Shown: piece after piece, positions 14,301-21,816 of the stretch | How positions within the stretch are numbered: the stretch's first letter is position 1 | How the letters are laid out: each line of letters begins with the position of its first letter | IMG/VR virus record: IMGVR_UViG_3300025168_000776 | Coordinates: 1-21,816 of that record | Source: a virus | DNA: 21,816 nt | Reading direction: 5' to 3' (one strand) | Made by a program: the position numbers and the translations under genes | Notes under the pieces: generated by a model | The model's input: the letters and a program-made list of their open reading frames with translations, nothing else | What the model was told of the DNA's origin: nothing | The model's database searches: none

Positions 14301-15671
14301 TTCGCTAAAGGTATTTATAATTCTATTTAATTTTGCAGCCGATATTTCTGCTTCTTGCACAGTTGCCCTTCCTGCATATATAGAATCATTAAAAGCATCA
14401 AAAGCTCTAGGACTCCAGTAACCTCTAGAAGTAAGTGTTGAATTAAACCATCTTCTTAAAATACTGCTTTGCTGTAAACGTACTTGCTCTATGCCTTCTG
14501 GAGTTTCGTTGAAGCGTAGCTCAGGCTCTTCACGGAGATTTCTTAAAGCCGCAGCGTCCTCTAAGGATTCTTCATCAGTTCGTCTAAGATATGGGCCTTC
14601 CCATCCACCCACAGAACTATCTTTTGGTTCAGTTATACTTTTTTTCTGTTCTTCAAGGAAGTCAACAAATAATTCACCTTTATCTTCTTTGGAAAGTTCT
14701 TGTGGAGTTTTATTAAATTTATCACGAACTAGTTTTCTAAATTTATTAGCCCCTCCAACTACGTCTATAAGGCCACCTATTAAAGCTCCTTCTCCAAGAA
14801 GTTTTAATCTCTTTATAGATTCAGAATCTTCACGGTCTGCTGATAAAAATAAATAAGTATTCCACTCCCTTGCAGCTTCTTCGCCTAGAGCATGTTCTAT
14901 AACATTACTAATATTTTCATCGGGATTAGTTAATAGCTGATCTATTATTGCACCACTACCAGTACCTTTTAAAAAATTATTACGCCATGCTTTGCTTTTT
15001 ATAAACAAGTCGGGTAAATTTTTATAAACACTAATACCTCCTGCGAGGTATGTTCCTACTTCTGCTAAAGTACCTACAGTAGTATCCATAGGAAATATTC
15101 TTCCAGTATCAGAATCAAATATTGTGTTGACATCTACGTTCATAGCTTTAGCTATTGGCTCTGCTGATGTTCTTGCAAGCTCACTTGTAATTACTTCAGA
15201 GACTTCAGGACTTTGTAAAACATCTAACATCTCTCCGCGCCTCCGAGAAGAGCCAGATATTCTACTCATAATTGGTCCGGGTTCAAAAAGCCTAGTTGCT
15301 CCATAAAGGGCAAGCCGCTTTAAATCGGTTTTTGTATCCGCAAAAAGTCTTCCAAAGTCTAAAGCAGTATCTTTGGCTTCTTGTTTGTAATCAATATTTG
15401 GTATGTCTTCAACTACTGCTCCTAAAACAGCACGATTATATTGTCTTGCTGCTGCTGATGCAGAAAGCGGCTCTTCAAGTTGACTTGATTCAGGTTCAAT
15501 TAAAGCTGTTTCTTTTTTTTCTTTTTCGGGCGATTCTAGTTCCGCCGCATCTACAGCCGCTTGTATTCTTTGACTTTTATATATTTCATAAGCTTCTGCG
15601 TCCGTGTAAGAATCAGGTACGTTTGTGTACTCAACGCCATTAGGAAACTTTACTGTTCTTCCATCTGCCAT
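11361..15671 (-). CDS. Giant internal-virion/ejection-type protein (1436 aa)
   Basis: A 1436-residue protein, the largest complete gene in the window. The N-terminus (RTVKFPNGVEYTNVPDSYT) is the short 'FP.G....VP.' head common to large phage virion proteins. The middle is long and helical, with a central region near residues 760-1010 rich in aromatic and basic residues (YSITTQARNIIGGAQFGP, VDDFYKIVIYN, HLPFGSFVSFPAESLR). The C-terminus carries AKGGEVHNVP, then EPDQRIDKMTG and EQAGGAF, a tail motif I associate with marine podovirus internal proteins. In position and size it matches ejection proteins such as T7 gp15/gp16, which leave the capsid and form a conduit across the envelope; I see no transglycosylase motif. 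It overlaps both neighbours by one base (TAATG). Confidence 0.75.
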   Translation of the reverse strand: MADGRTVKFPNGVEYTNVPDSYTDAEAYEIYKSQRIQAAVDAAELESPEKEKKETALIEPESSQLEEPLSASAAARQYNRAVLGAVVEDIPNIDYKQEAKDTALDFGRLFADTKTDLKRLALYGATRLFEPGPIMSRISGSSRRRGEMLDVLQSPEVSEVITSELARTSAEPIAKAMNVDVNTIFDSDTGRIFPMDTTVGTLAEVGTYLAGGISVYKNLPDLFIKSKAWRNNFLKGTGSGAIIDQLLTNPDENISNVIEHALGEEAAREWNTYLFLSADREDSESIKRLKLLGEGALIGGLIDVVGGANKFRKLVRDKFNKTPQELSKEDKGELFVDFLEEQKKSITEPKDSSVGGWEGPYLRRTDEESLEDAAALRNLREEPELRFNETPEGIEQVRLQQSSILRRWFNSTLTSRGYWSPRAFDAFNDSIYAGRATVQEAEISAAKLNRIINTFSEENPGLRDKVNEAFSESLDDSSSPFLTQVENIARNHDLPEEVAEQVLEGRILIDQLSDRLSNSAMVKPELKEIIQDNIGSYIRRSFRLFEDKNYVPTQEIKDDAINFLTQNRMNAGELPELAEQNARLHVNEILERGDNSALEYLTSVKKLNNKIFDAKKDIPEEIRKLMGEVTDADESLLITVNKVTKFYEDARFHENLLRLGEGNYIFKSRNPDWGTSATPGRSLVPSVESRATFQKDTGEQLFDTDVYNTKIGGTGSMLDGEGEFIYYTTPEIASALKHDQGSFDANLYGWYKGALSLKGFSQKQKTVYSITTQARNIIGGAQFGPANGIIVNPAGASVRNTFKTLWNNARDQGDEGFNKMYKEYLRLGVVNTNTNVNEFRALLESGFKDADKSILEASNDTLKSYGTTRKVGEALDPVVEGIGKVVDPLAKGMEKSYVAVDDFYKIVIYNSELETLQKALPTTDISVLKAEAARKVRATVPNYDFVPPYVKRLRHLPFGSFVSFPAESLRTSVNIYREAFKEMGSSNQVLKNRGMRRFAGRTAQMGLWSGVASGSAALYGFSREQYNAIQTVDEKPWSKSSPRIPIVIDGEIHVIDTQFLNAYESINAPFQILFEEVRNGKLKGEDLDKRIIKGTLAAIGDVLAPYTDQPVLTQALTDVAFAISASDGRTPRGKNIFNESSTPIERLDNAIWHIFQSFLPGTVPSIDDLISSESILATPNPSTGYVKPTSQALAATFAGLRINKLDPQTTLGYRVSEYNGKQNDLGRPIINYENTPEEIIKNYVNFEDARYRNTQELYRQFLATKELIGSSETVKVLEERGMSKQSIGSLLAGKYFTPYNMVTETALMNMFNKTPFDPESEINSVSKLIRALNNKHVEMLNTNLYFEEEVPDPRPPVETGAVEQQEEAAFRDFRLAKGGEVHNVPQVPVEPDQRIDKMTGRPYVEQAGGAFIDEEDRNKMLEEKFGSLYNSVYGAS

Positions 15672-17026
15672 TAGTCTTGTTGTCCTGTATTAGTGTCACC
15701 TAAACTATTAAAATAATCAGCAAAGTTAAAATTATCAGCTAATATTTCTTCTATCTTTATCATATGCTTTTCTCTTTCAGCGGGGTCGTCTTCAAACTGA
15801 GCCATCATCATTGTTATTTCAAGTGCTGTATTACCTAATTGACTCATAAGTGCTAAAGCTGTTGCATTTTCAATTTCATTTTTTAAATTTGCGGATGGGT
15901 CTTCGTTTAGTATAGTTTCAGCTAATTTTTGCACCTCTTCGTATTCTGCTACAGTTCTAGGATTCATAAATCTCAGGGGCGGATTGACTGCTTTTGCTCT
16001 TGTAACAAAGACTTCACGCGCTTCTGGAGTAGCTATATCAACCATAAGTTCAAATATATTTACATCGTCCATCATTATTCCTAAAGCTTTTTTATCTATT
16101 TCATCCGCAGTATCTTCTTTCCCATAAAAAACATTTTCTATATCACCTCTTTCTTGTATTTTCTCACCAGTATTTCTATGTGTTTTTGTTTTTATTTCTT
16201 GTGTAACTAATCTGTCATTAGTGCCTATGTATTTTATTATTTCTGTTGATATTTCGTACATTCCAGTTTCATCATATACGGGTGCTTCTAACTTAGCCAT
16301 ATCAAAAGCATCATGAATATCTTTGCTTTCATCGTATGCTTTTTTAAACTCGTTAAATGTTTCAACATTTTCAGCTATAGAAGAATTACTTAAAGCGTCT
16401 ATTGCTGCTGCATCTAATTCTTCTTTACTTTTACCACCAAAGAAACCTCTAGCACTTTTAATTAAACGCCCTGTAATTCTTCTAGGATTTACAGAAGTAG
16501 TTAATTCTGTAAGAAGAGCTGCTCTTTGTTCCTCAGTACCTATATTTCTTACAGAAGATAAAGCAGTTTCATAGTCCGTTGTTAATGCATCAGTTAAAAG
16601 TCTTGTTTGGTCTTCTATAATACTATTAAATGGCCCTGCATCTCCTATGGCTCTATATTCATTACCGGGCCTAGATTCTAATTCACTAATAGCTCTAGCT
16701 CTAAAATTATCTTTATGTAGATTATACATGTACTCATTACTAGATAATCCAGATTTTGCTATAGCCTCTTCAGTGGCTAATAATTCTGCGCTATTCTTAG
16801 CTGCTATTTGAAAATTTGAAGCCACTTCCATTACATCAGGGTCAGAAGTAAGAAGTTCAGCGTCTTTTCTTTTAGCACTTTCTACCATAGCTGTTTGAAC
16901 AGCAGGTACAACAAGCTCAAATAAGGCTTGTCTTTTTTCCCACTTTTCTCGTTCTTCATTAAATTTATCATCTCTACGTTGTTTAGAGGCTAATAAACTA
17001 CCACCTAATTCTGCTGCTCTGCCCAT
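15671..17026 (-). CDS. Virion-type protein, unknown (451 aa)
   Basis: A 451-residue, highly helical acidic protein. Residues 1-70 are strongly charged (SKQRRDDKFNEEREKWEKRQ, then a hydrophobic FELVVPAVQTAMV stretch). A basic patch with glycines occurs near 187-200 (RLIKSARGFFGGK). There is no signal peptide or membrane helix, and I recognise no family. It lies among the virion genes immediately before the giant protein, where T7-like phages encode internal core proteins, so an internal virion role is inferred. AGGAAGG precedes the ATG. It overlaps the next gene by one base (TAATG) and follows the 191-residue gene by two bases. Confidence 0.7.
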   Translation of the reverse strand: MGRAAELGGSLLASKQRRDDKFNEEREKWEKRQALFELVVPAVQTAMVESAKRKDAELLTSDPDVMEVASNFQIAAKNSAELLATEEAIAKSGLSSNEYMYNLHKDNFRARAISELESRPGNEYRAIGDAGPFNSIIEDQTRLLTDALTTDYETALSSVRNIGTEEQRAALLTELTTSVNPRRITGRLIKSARGFFGGKSKEELDAAAIDALSNSSIAENVETFNEFKKAYDESKDIHDAFDMAKLEAPVYDETGMYEISTEIIKYIGTNDRLVTQEIKTKTHRNTGEKIQERGDIENVFYGKEDTADEIDKKALGIMMDDVNIFELMVDIATPEAREVFVTRAKAVNPPLRFMNPRTVAEYEEVQKLAETILNEDPSANLKNEIENATALALMSQLGNTALEITMMMAQFEDDPAEREKHMIKIEEILADNFNFADYFNSLGDTNTGQQD

Positions 17027-17028
17027 GA

Positions 17029-17604
17029 CTAATTCCTTCCTAATAGACTATCATTATCTTCTTGTTCATCTTGTTCTGGTTGTGCTAATAAACTTGGTAG
17101 TTCTACATTTGCTATATCTTCTTCTATTTCTTTTGGTAAAACGCCAGAAGGCATAGGCGAAACTGAAAGTTTTTTAATCTTTTCTTTATTAGAAGTAACA
17201 TTAAATGCTGTTGCTTCCTCTTCGCTGTCATCATCTTCTTCTGAATAAATTACAGGGTCTATACCTGCTCTTTCACAAAATGCTAAAAGTACATAACATA
17301 AAGGTTCTGCTAATATCATCATTAAATCAGGATTCCATTTTCCTTCTGTAAATCCTTTAAATAATATACCTTGCGTTATATTCATTAAAGGAGTTCCGTC
17401 TGCTATTGTTTCCATTACAGGAAGATAAGTTTCTTCTTTAATTAAAAGACTTACTAAATAAGTAATAGCTTCTTTTAAATCTGTAAACTCAGGAGCTTTT
17501 TCCCACGGATAAGGATCGTCTGGATCATTGGTTAAACTTTGACCCGGAATTGATTTGTTTAAAAGAATCCTAGAATCTATAGGAGTATCTTGTTCTATTG
17601 CCAT
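17029..17604 (-). CDS. Virion-associated small protein, unknown (191 aa)
   Basis: A 191-residue acidic protein. The N-terminus carries IPGQSLTNDPDDPYPWEKAPEFT. A helical core has DGTPLMNITQGILFKGFTEG and KWNPDLMMILAEPLCYVLL. The last 70 residues are acidic and disordered-looking (EEDDDSEEEATA). The 'DP..PYPWE.PPE...' head followed by 'GKW.PDLM' is a pattern I recall from marine phage virion modules, with no known function. It may act as a small scaffold or core protein. AGGAGT lies before the ATG, and the preceding stop is one base away. Confidence 0.7.
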   Translation of the reverse strand: MAIEQDTPIDSRILLNKSIPGQSLTNDPDDPYPWEKAPEFTDLKEAITYLVSLLIKEETYLPVMETIADGTPLMNITQGILFKGFTEGKWNPDLMMILAEPLCYVLLAFCERAGIDPVIYSEEDDDSEEEATAFNVTSNKEKIKKLSVSPMPSGVLPKEIEEDIANVELPSLLAQPEQDEQEDNDSLLGRN

Positions 17605-17605
17605 G

Positions 17606-18766
17606 TTATGCTACTCCTGATAAACGATAGAAGGCGGCTAAGTCTGAAGCATAAGTATTTCTGCCGTCATACATTCCTGTTGCGGGACTTGAAGACTGAG
17701 GAGTAAACTGCGCTCCTATGCCATAGTCTACTGCTTGTCCTGCTCCTTGTACAAGTGTTTGTCCTGCATCTACAACGTAGCCATAATCAGGAGCTTCAGG
17801 GGGATCACCTGCTATTGCGCTTCGTGCTGCATCTGTAGCCAATGTTGTAGCTACATTTAGACCAATACCTTTTGCAGTTTTACCCATTTCTGAATCAAAG
17901 AAGCCACCATCGCCTGTTGCAACATCGTCAACTGGTAGTTTATATGGAGTACCTTTAAAACTATCAGGTATAGAAGGAACTATTTTTTCACCAGTTAATA
18001 GGTTTGTATCTGGACTTAATAAAGAAGGTGTTGATGCTGTTGCTTGGGCTTGAGCTATTGTAGATTTATTAATTAAAGATGGCCCTTGTATAACATTAGA
18101 AATATTATCCATATCTAAATTTATAACTTGTCCATCAATCTTACCCCAATCAGATATTTGAGGATTCATATTTTGAATATCCTCTACAGAATGAAAGGCA
18201 TTATCTGAAAGTCCTTTTAATGTTGTATTTTTACCTGCTGTAATACTAGACTTAAAAGGATTTAAAATATTACTTGCATTCTCAGTTATATTGGTTGAGA
18301 CTTTTCCCCAAGCTTCTCCAAAAGAATTACTACCAGACTTAACCCATGTGTCAAGACCACCACCGGGTTTGAATCCAAACTTAGTAGGGTTGAATCCTAT
18401 TTTCTTTAGACCAGTTTTAGTGAACTCGCTAACAAAGTTACTCACTCCTTTAGTTATAGTACCAAAAGCATTCTTAGCGGTAGTAATAAATTTTCCTGCT
18501 GAACCTATTACAAACTGTGCGCCTTTAAGTATAGTAGCTCCTATTGGACCCATAGCTGATAAAGCAGTAGCAGCTACACCGCCTATTCCTTTGAACATTG
18601 CACTTAACATTGGCCCAACGCCCGGAATAAACATAAGAGCTATTTGACCGACAATGCCTATCTTATTCATAAACTTGCCAACTTTCATAGCTACTTTTTT
18701 TATGCCCTTGCCAATCTTTTTAAAGACCTTTTTAACGCCTTTAAATATTTTACTAAAAAATCCCAT
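17606..18766 (-). CDS. Membrane-active virion-type protein with cationic amphipathic N-terminus (386 aa)
   Basis: A 386-residue protein. Residues 1-37 carry 12 lysines spaced 3-4 apart among Phe/Ile/Val/Gly (FFSKIFKGVKKVFKKIGKGI), forming an amphipathic helix like a membrane-active peptide. Residues about 36-95 are hydrophobic and Gly/Ala-rich (IGIVGQIALMFIPGVGPML, GVAATALSAMGPIGATIL), enough for two membrane-inserting helices. The rest is polar and Gly/Ser/Asn-rich with a TGMYDGRNTYASDLAAFYR end. There is no signal peptide cut site. It lies between the hendecad protein and the small virion gene. I infer a virion protein inserted into the host membrane during DNA delivery; a lysis role is less likely from the position. 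AAGGAG precedes its ATG. Confidence 0.7.
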   Translation of the reverse strand: MGFFSKIFKGVKKVFKKIGKGIKKVAMKVGKFMNKIGIVGQIALMFIPGVGPMLSAMFKGIGGVAATALSAMGPIGATILKGAQFVIGSAGKFITTAKNAFGTITKGVSNFVSEFTKTGLKKIGFNPTKFGFKPGGGLDTWVKSGSNSFGEAWGKVSTNITENASNILNPFKSSITAGKNTTLKGLSDNAFHSVEDIQNMNPQISDWGKIDGQVINLDMDNISNVIQGPSLINKSTIAQAQATASTPSLLSPDTNLLTGEKIVPSIPDSFKGTPYKLPVDDVATGDGGFFDSEMGKTAKGIGLNVATTLATDAARSAIAGDPPEAPDYGYVVDAGQTLVQGAGQAVDYGIGAQFTPQSSSPATGMYDGRNTYASDLAAFYRLSGVA

Positions 18767-18780
18767 TACTTAACTCCTTA

Positions 18781-21700
18781 TTAAATAATACCTTTGACTA
18801 TATCAACTATAGGTTTTATTCCTACGGCTCCAGTTCCGGCCACATCATTAGAAATAGCAGTAGCATACAATGTAGTATCTCTTTGTTCATCATTCTCATA
18901 AGCTTGTCTTAAATACGCAGCTTCATCTCTAAGTTCTTGCCACATAAAATTCTGATCGGCTGCTGAAATCTGGAAAGCTTTAGCAGCATTTTCTTGGTTA
19001 GTAGCATTTTGAGCTGCTGTATTAATAGTATTAGCTTGCCTACGCCATTGAACATTTGATTGTTCTATAGCTTGAGCATTAGCAGCGTTCCATTGATCTC
19101 TTTGTAAATCTTGTTGCTCATTAAATGTTTTAACTTGAAGGTCTATTTGATTATTAAATTTAGATGCATCTATAGCGTTAGCAGCGTTTATAGCGTTTAC
19201 TCTGTTTTCTTCAGCAGCATTAAATTGCGCCATAGCATTAGCTTGTGTACTATTAAACTGTTCAATTTGATTAGCTAAACTTGCATTAAATTGATTAATT
19301 TGATTATCAGATGTTGCATTAAACTGTTTAGCTGCATTAGCAGAAGACTGATTAGATAATAGTCTTTGCTGTTCTACTTGCGTATCAAGTATTAATGCCT
19401 GTTGCTCATTACTAAGATCAGACATATCTCTTTGTAAAAAGTTTTGCGCTTGAGTAATAGCTAACTTAGTTCTTTGATCTGCCGCAGCCATATCTAAACC
19501 CGCAAGTGCCGTAGCATCTTGCATTACTCCTTGCTGTCTAGCATTAAAATCAGCTAATGAAACACTTTGCATAAATTTACTATTAGCTAGTTCTACTTGT
19601 TGAGCATCAGAGAATTTAGTCAGGTCCATACGAGCCACCATAGAAGCGTTCTCTACGGCTCTTTGTTGATCTGCACTTAATAATGCTGTACCCATCTGTG
19701 CTGCAATATTAGCAGATGTTATGTTTGTCTGCATTCTAGTGTTTAAATTTGCTAGTTCTGTTTGTTGTGCTGCTGATAAAGATTCTGAATCAGCTTGATT
19801 CTTTGCAGTTAAATTAGCAAGTCTCATTTGCTGATCATTGCTAAGATTAGCTGTCTTCATTTGTTGATCAAAGGCAGCATTCTTAGATATAAAATCAGCA
19901 GCCACTTGCATTTCAGAAAGACGTTCTTGATTAGCAGCAGACATATTTTGCTGTTCAGTCTGGTTCTTTATTTCTAATTCAGCTAATTCTATTTGCTGTC
20001 TATTACCTAAGTTCTGAGATAATAAAGCAGCTTCGTTCTGAGAATTAAGTTCAGCAGTTCTCTGTTGATTCTGTAAGTTTATTACTTTCTGTTCTTGTTG
20101 TTGTTGGAAAGATAAAGTATCCCTTTCCTGTGTAAATTGACTTTGAAGAACTTTTAAATTCTGAGAAAACTGAGCAGTCTGTGATTCCGCTGTTTGTCTA
20201 TTAGCTAGATTATTTGCCCTTCTACTAGCTTCTGTTTGCGCTCTTTGTAGATTAGCTTGCTGCTCATTAGATAAATTTTGTGCTGCTCTAGTTTGGAGAG
20301 CTTGTGCATTACTTTGTGCTATAGGTAAAGCACTTTGTATAACAGAATTAAAAAGAGCATCTCTTCCTACTGTAGAAACATCTAAACCTCTTTGTGTCAT
20401 CCTTTGATTGACAGCATCAACAGCAGGTTTTGCCCACGCAGGAATAGTTCCTGACTCCATACCCGCTAATAATGTTTCCATTTGTGAAGATACTAGAGCT
20501 TCTGGAGGGAGTGCAGCGATTGCAGCTATTACTTCAGGCTCTTGAGTATCTATTTGTGCTGTAACAGAAGCCGGGTCTTGAACTATAGATTGAGCTAAGT
20601 TTGAACTAATGTTTGCAGTTTCAGCAGTAAACTTAATGGCAGCATCTTGAGCTGCAATGCCTGTAACTGCTCTACGCTGATAGCTTTCATAGCCTATAGT
20701 GTCTGTGATCTTAGCAGCATCACTGTCAGCAGCCGTTCCTGTGATAGCTTCTCTAGTTTGTTTTTCGGCTTCTGGTGTAGCTGATACATTAACATCATCT
20801 CTAAAACCTACTTTGTCTATAAAAGAACTGTCGCTTATAAAATTTTCAGTAGTCCTTTGTCCTAAACCAGCCTTTACTTGACCTGCACTAAATTGAGCTG
20901 CTTGAGTAGCACCGCCAGAAAGCTTTCGTATTTCGTCAACAGAAATCGTAGGGCGATTCACATCTGTAGCAAACTGTGGGCTATTAAGAAGATCAGTTAG
21001 AAAGGCATCATAATTTCCGGGTTTTACTACACCTGCTGTAGCAGCTTCTTTTAGGGCGGCTGTAGCTTCTTTAAATGCATTAGCGTCTACGCCAGTAGGA
21101 GCTGTTATATCTTTATAAGCATCTAATTGCTGTATATCTGCATCTGCTGTTATACCAGAAGAAACATTTATATCTACTGATTGTCTTTTGTCAAACAACA
21201 AATCGGGGTCTATACGTTTGTAGTCTTTAATAAATGCCCCTGCTGCTAGTTGTTCATTTACTGTTGTTGCTGGATCATCCTTTATCCAAGTTTTAGTTTC
21301 AACATCAACACCTGCTAATGACTCTGTTGTGTCTGTATCTAAATCTGTTTTACGTTGTGTACTAGCAGCTTCTGCTGCTTCTTCAGCTTTTTTAGCTAAG
21401 GCTCCTTTAGTAGCATCATATACTCCTTCTGAAAAAGGATCGGCTGTTGTAACTGCTTCACCTGCTTTAACCTGCCGCATACGAGCTAACTCTGCCTGTA
21501 CTTGTGCAGGAGTAGCACCAAACATCGCGGCAACTTGCTCTACTGTCATAGAACCATTGTTTAAAGCAGCATAGACTTGATCAACTTCAAACTTTGTGTA
21601 ATCGCCATCGGTAGGTATAGCAGCAACATCAGCAGCGGTAGTAGCAGCAGTAGTAGTGTCATCAGCAGTAGTGTCAGTAGTAGTAGTAGTAGTAGCGGCA

Positions 21701-21816
21701 GCAGCAGTAGCGGCAGCAGCAGTAGCGGCAGCAGCAGTAGCGGCAGCAGCATCGGCAGCAGCTTTAGCATCAGCAGCGGCTTGTGCGGCAGCAGCAGCAG
21801 CAGCGGCATCACCAGA
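18781..21816 (-). CDS. Large Gln/Asn/Ala-rich virion-type protein with hendecad repeats (partial, 1011 aa seen)
   Basis: The frame is open to the right edge without a stop, so the true start lies outside; the ATG at 21549 is internal. The visible 1011 residues run as follows. An Ala/Thr/Asp low-complexity stretch (1-60) comes first. Next is a short helical domain (YTKFEVDQVYAAL, then MTVEQVAAMFGATPAQVQAE; about 70-110) like small modules in marine phage virion proteins. A mixed region follows (about 110-500), then about 44 uninterrupted 11-residue repeats (501-984), then a 27-residue hydrophobic tail (VGIKPIVDIVKGII). The repeats are rich in Gln, Asn and Ala and should form a long right-handed or straight coiled coil. 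It leads the late genes seen here. It could be a fibre or stalk, or an elongated internal protein; no family name can be given. Confidence 0.75.
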   Translation of the reverse strand, partial: SGDAAAAAAAAQAAADAKAAADAAAATAAAATAAAATAAAATTTTTTDTTADDTTTAATTAADVAAIPTDGDYTKFEVDQVYAALNNGSMTVEQVAAMFGATPAQVQAELARMRQVKAGEAVTTADPFSEGVYDATKGALAKKAEEAAEAASTQRKTDLDTDTTESLAGVDVETKTWIKDDPATTVNEQLAAGAFIKDYKRIDPDLLFDKRQSVDINVSSGITADADIQQLDAYKDITAPTGVDANAFKEATAALKEAATAGVVKPGNYDAFLTDLLNSPQFATDVNRPTISVDEIRKLSGGATQAAQFSAGQVKAGLGQRTTENFISDSSFIDKVGFRDDVNVSATPEAEKQTREAITGTAADSDAAKITDTIGYESYQRRAVTGIAAQDAAIKFTAETANISSNLAQSIVQDPASVTAQIDTQEPEVIAAIAALPPEALVSSQMETLLAGMESGTIPAWAKPAVDAVNQRMTQRGLDVSTVGRDALFNSVIQSALPIAQSNAQALQTRAAQNLSNEQQANLQRAQTEASRRANNLANRQTAESQTAQFSQNLKVLQSQFTQERDTLSFQQQQEQKVINLQNQQRTAELNSQNEAALLSQNLGNRQQIELAELEIKNQTEQQNMSAANQERLSEMQVAADFISKNAAFDQQMKTANLSNDQQMRLANLTAKNQADSESLSAAQQTELANLNTRMQTNITSANIAAQMGTALLSADQQRAVENASMVARMDLTKFSDAQQVELANSKFMQSVSLADFNARQQGVMQDATALAGLDMAAADQRTKLAITQAQNFLQRDMSDLSNEQQALILDTQVEQQRLLSNQSSANAAKQFNATSDNQINQFNASLANQIEQFNSTQANAMAQFNAAEENRVNAINAANAIDASKFNNQIDLQVKTFNEQQDLQRDQWNAANAQAIEQSNVQWRRQANTINTAAQNATNQENAAKAFQISAADQNFMWQELRDEAAYLRQAYENDEQRDTTLYATAISNDVAGTGAVGIKPIVDIVKGII
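18865..20316 (-). repeat. About 44 consecutive 11-residue (33-bp) repeats inside the large virion gene
   Basis: Cutting the protein every 11 residues from QSNAQALQTRA keeps register through to ENDEQRDTTLY without insertion or deletion. Examples are TANLSNDQQMR / LANLTAKNQAD / SESLSAAQQTE / LANLNTRMQTN. Position 4 is mostly Leu, Ala, Phe or Asn and positions 8-9 are often Gln-Gln. A 22-residue double repeat is visible in the middle part. Hendecads of this kind form extended coiled coils. Confidence 0.85.
19195..19326 (-). repeat. Four near-identical QFN(A/S) 33-bp units
   Basis: The units QFNATSDNQIN, QFNASLANQIE, QFNSTQANAMA and QFNAAEENRVN follow one another exactly. They are similar at DNA level too, each beginning CA(G/A)TTTAA. 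This is the most recently duplicated-looking part of the hendecad array. Confidence 0.85.
21642..21813 (-). repeat. Ala/Thr low-complexity segment with a 15-bp tandem repeat
   Basis: The coding strand here is almost only GCx and ACx codons (Ala/Thr runs with some Asp). Within it, AGTAGCGGCAGCAGC (given as the + strand) is repeated four times without change at 21691-21750, encoding Ala-Ala-Ala-Ala-Thr units. Such a segment is probably a flexible linker and is prone to copy-number change by slippage. Confidence 0.9.

Noticed and set aside
15296-15643. Open frame of 115 codons on the + strand with Leu-rich stretches
   Set aside because: It is antisense to the start of the giant virion gene, has no recognisable domain, and is explained by that gene's codon use.
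18291-18647. Open frame of 118 codons on the + strand, Pro-rich
   Set aside because: It is antisense to the Gly-rich part of the 386-residue gene, and Pro is simply the complement of Gly codons.
19195-19326. Regular 33-bp spacing that could suggest a CRISPR array or iterons
   Set aside because: The units are contiguous, diverge at wobble positions and encode in-frame 11-residue repeats; there are no repeat-spacer units.
21561-21812. Leu-rich open frame on the - strand resembling a membrane protein
   Set aside because: It is the Ala/Thr triplet repeat read in the wrong frame (GCA/GCT runs become Leu-like codons); the real frame is the large virion protein.

Overview
The window is part of a tailed-phage genome, most likely a marine podovirus infecting an alphaproteobacterium-like host. 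A T7-type family A DNA polymerase, a T7 endonuclease I-type resolvase, a DUF3310 protein and a class Ia ribonucleotide reductase face a long block of very large virion-type genes. Genes are packed with overlaps of a few bases, base composition is AT-rich, and I see no tRNA, rRNA, insertion sequence or CRISPR array. From memory, the layout resembles HMO-2011-type marine podoviruses (SAR116/Roseobacter/SAR11 phages). That is an inference; no search was run.

Left part (1-7128, + strand): replication, recombination and nucleotide genes. In order these are the end of DNA polymerase (cut by the window edge), a winged-helix protein, a small PD-(D/E)XK nuclease, a Cas4/RecB-like PD-(D/E)XK nuclease, a small conserved-type protein, endonuclease I, DUF3310, a 40-residue lysine-rich ORF, nrdA, a small acidic protein, a small membrane protein, nrdB and a 74-residue protein. 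Together they would degrade and recycle host DNA, make dNTPs, copy the genome and resolve branched DNA.

Right part (7118-21816, - strand, transcribed right to left): late genes. A very long Gln/Asn/Ala-rich virion protein (its start lies outside the window) carries about 44 uninterrupted 11-residue repeats. It is followed by a protein with a cationic amphipathic N-terminus, two further virion-type proteins, a 1436-residue and a 735-residue internal-virion-type protein, an M15 peptidase (endolysin), a secreted cytochrome c/copper monooxygenase-like protein, a small lipoprotein and a 60-residue protein. The two gene blocks converge and their last codons overlap at 7118-7128.

The most unusual item is the gene at 7489-8787. 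It encodes a signal peptide, a CXXCH haem site and then a full set of candidate copper ligands of the peptidylglycine/dopamine monooxygenase (PHM/DBM) fold. It sits right after the endolysin and is translationally coupled to a predicted lipoprotein. It looks like an auxiliary metabolic gene or host-envelope redox enzyme that I do not recall being described in phages. The second strong signal is the roughly 484-residue perfect hendecad array in the large virion protein.
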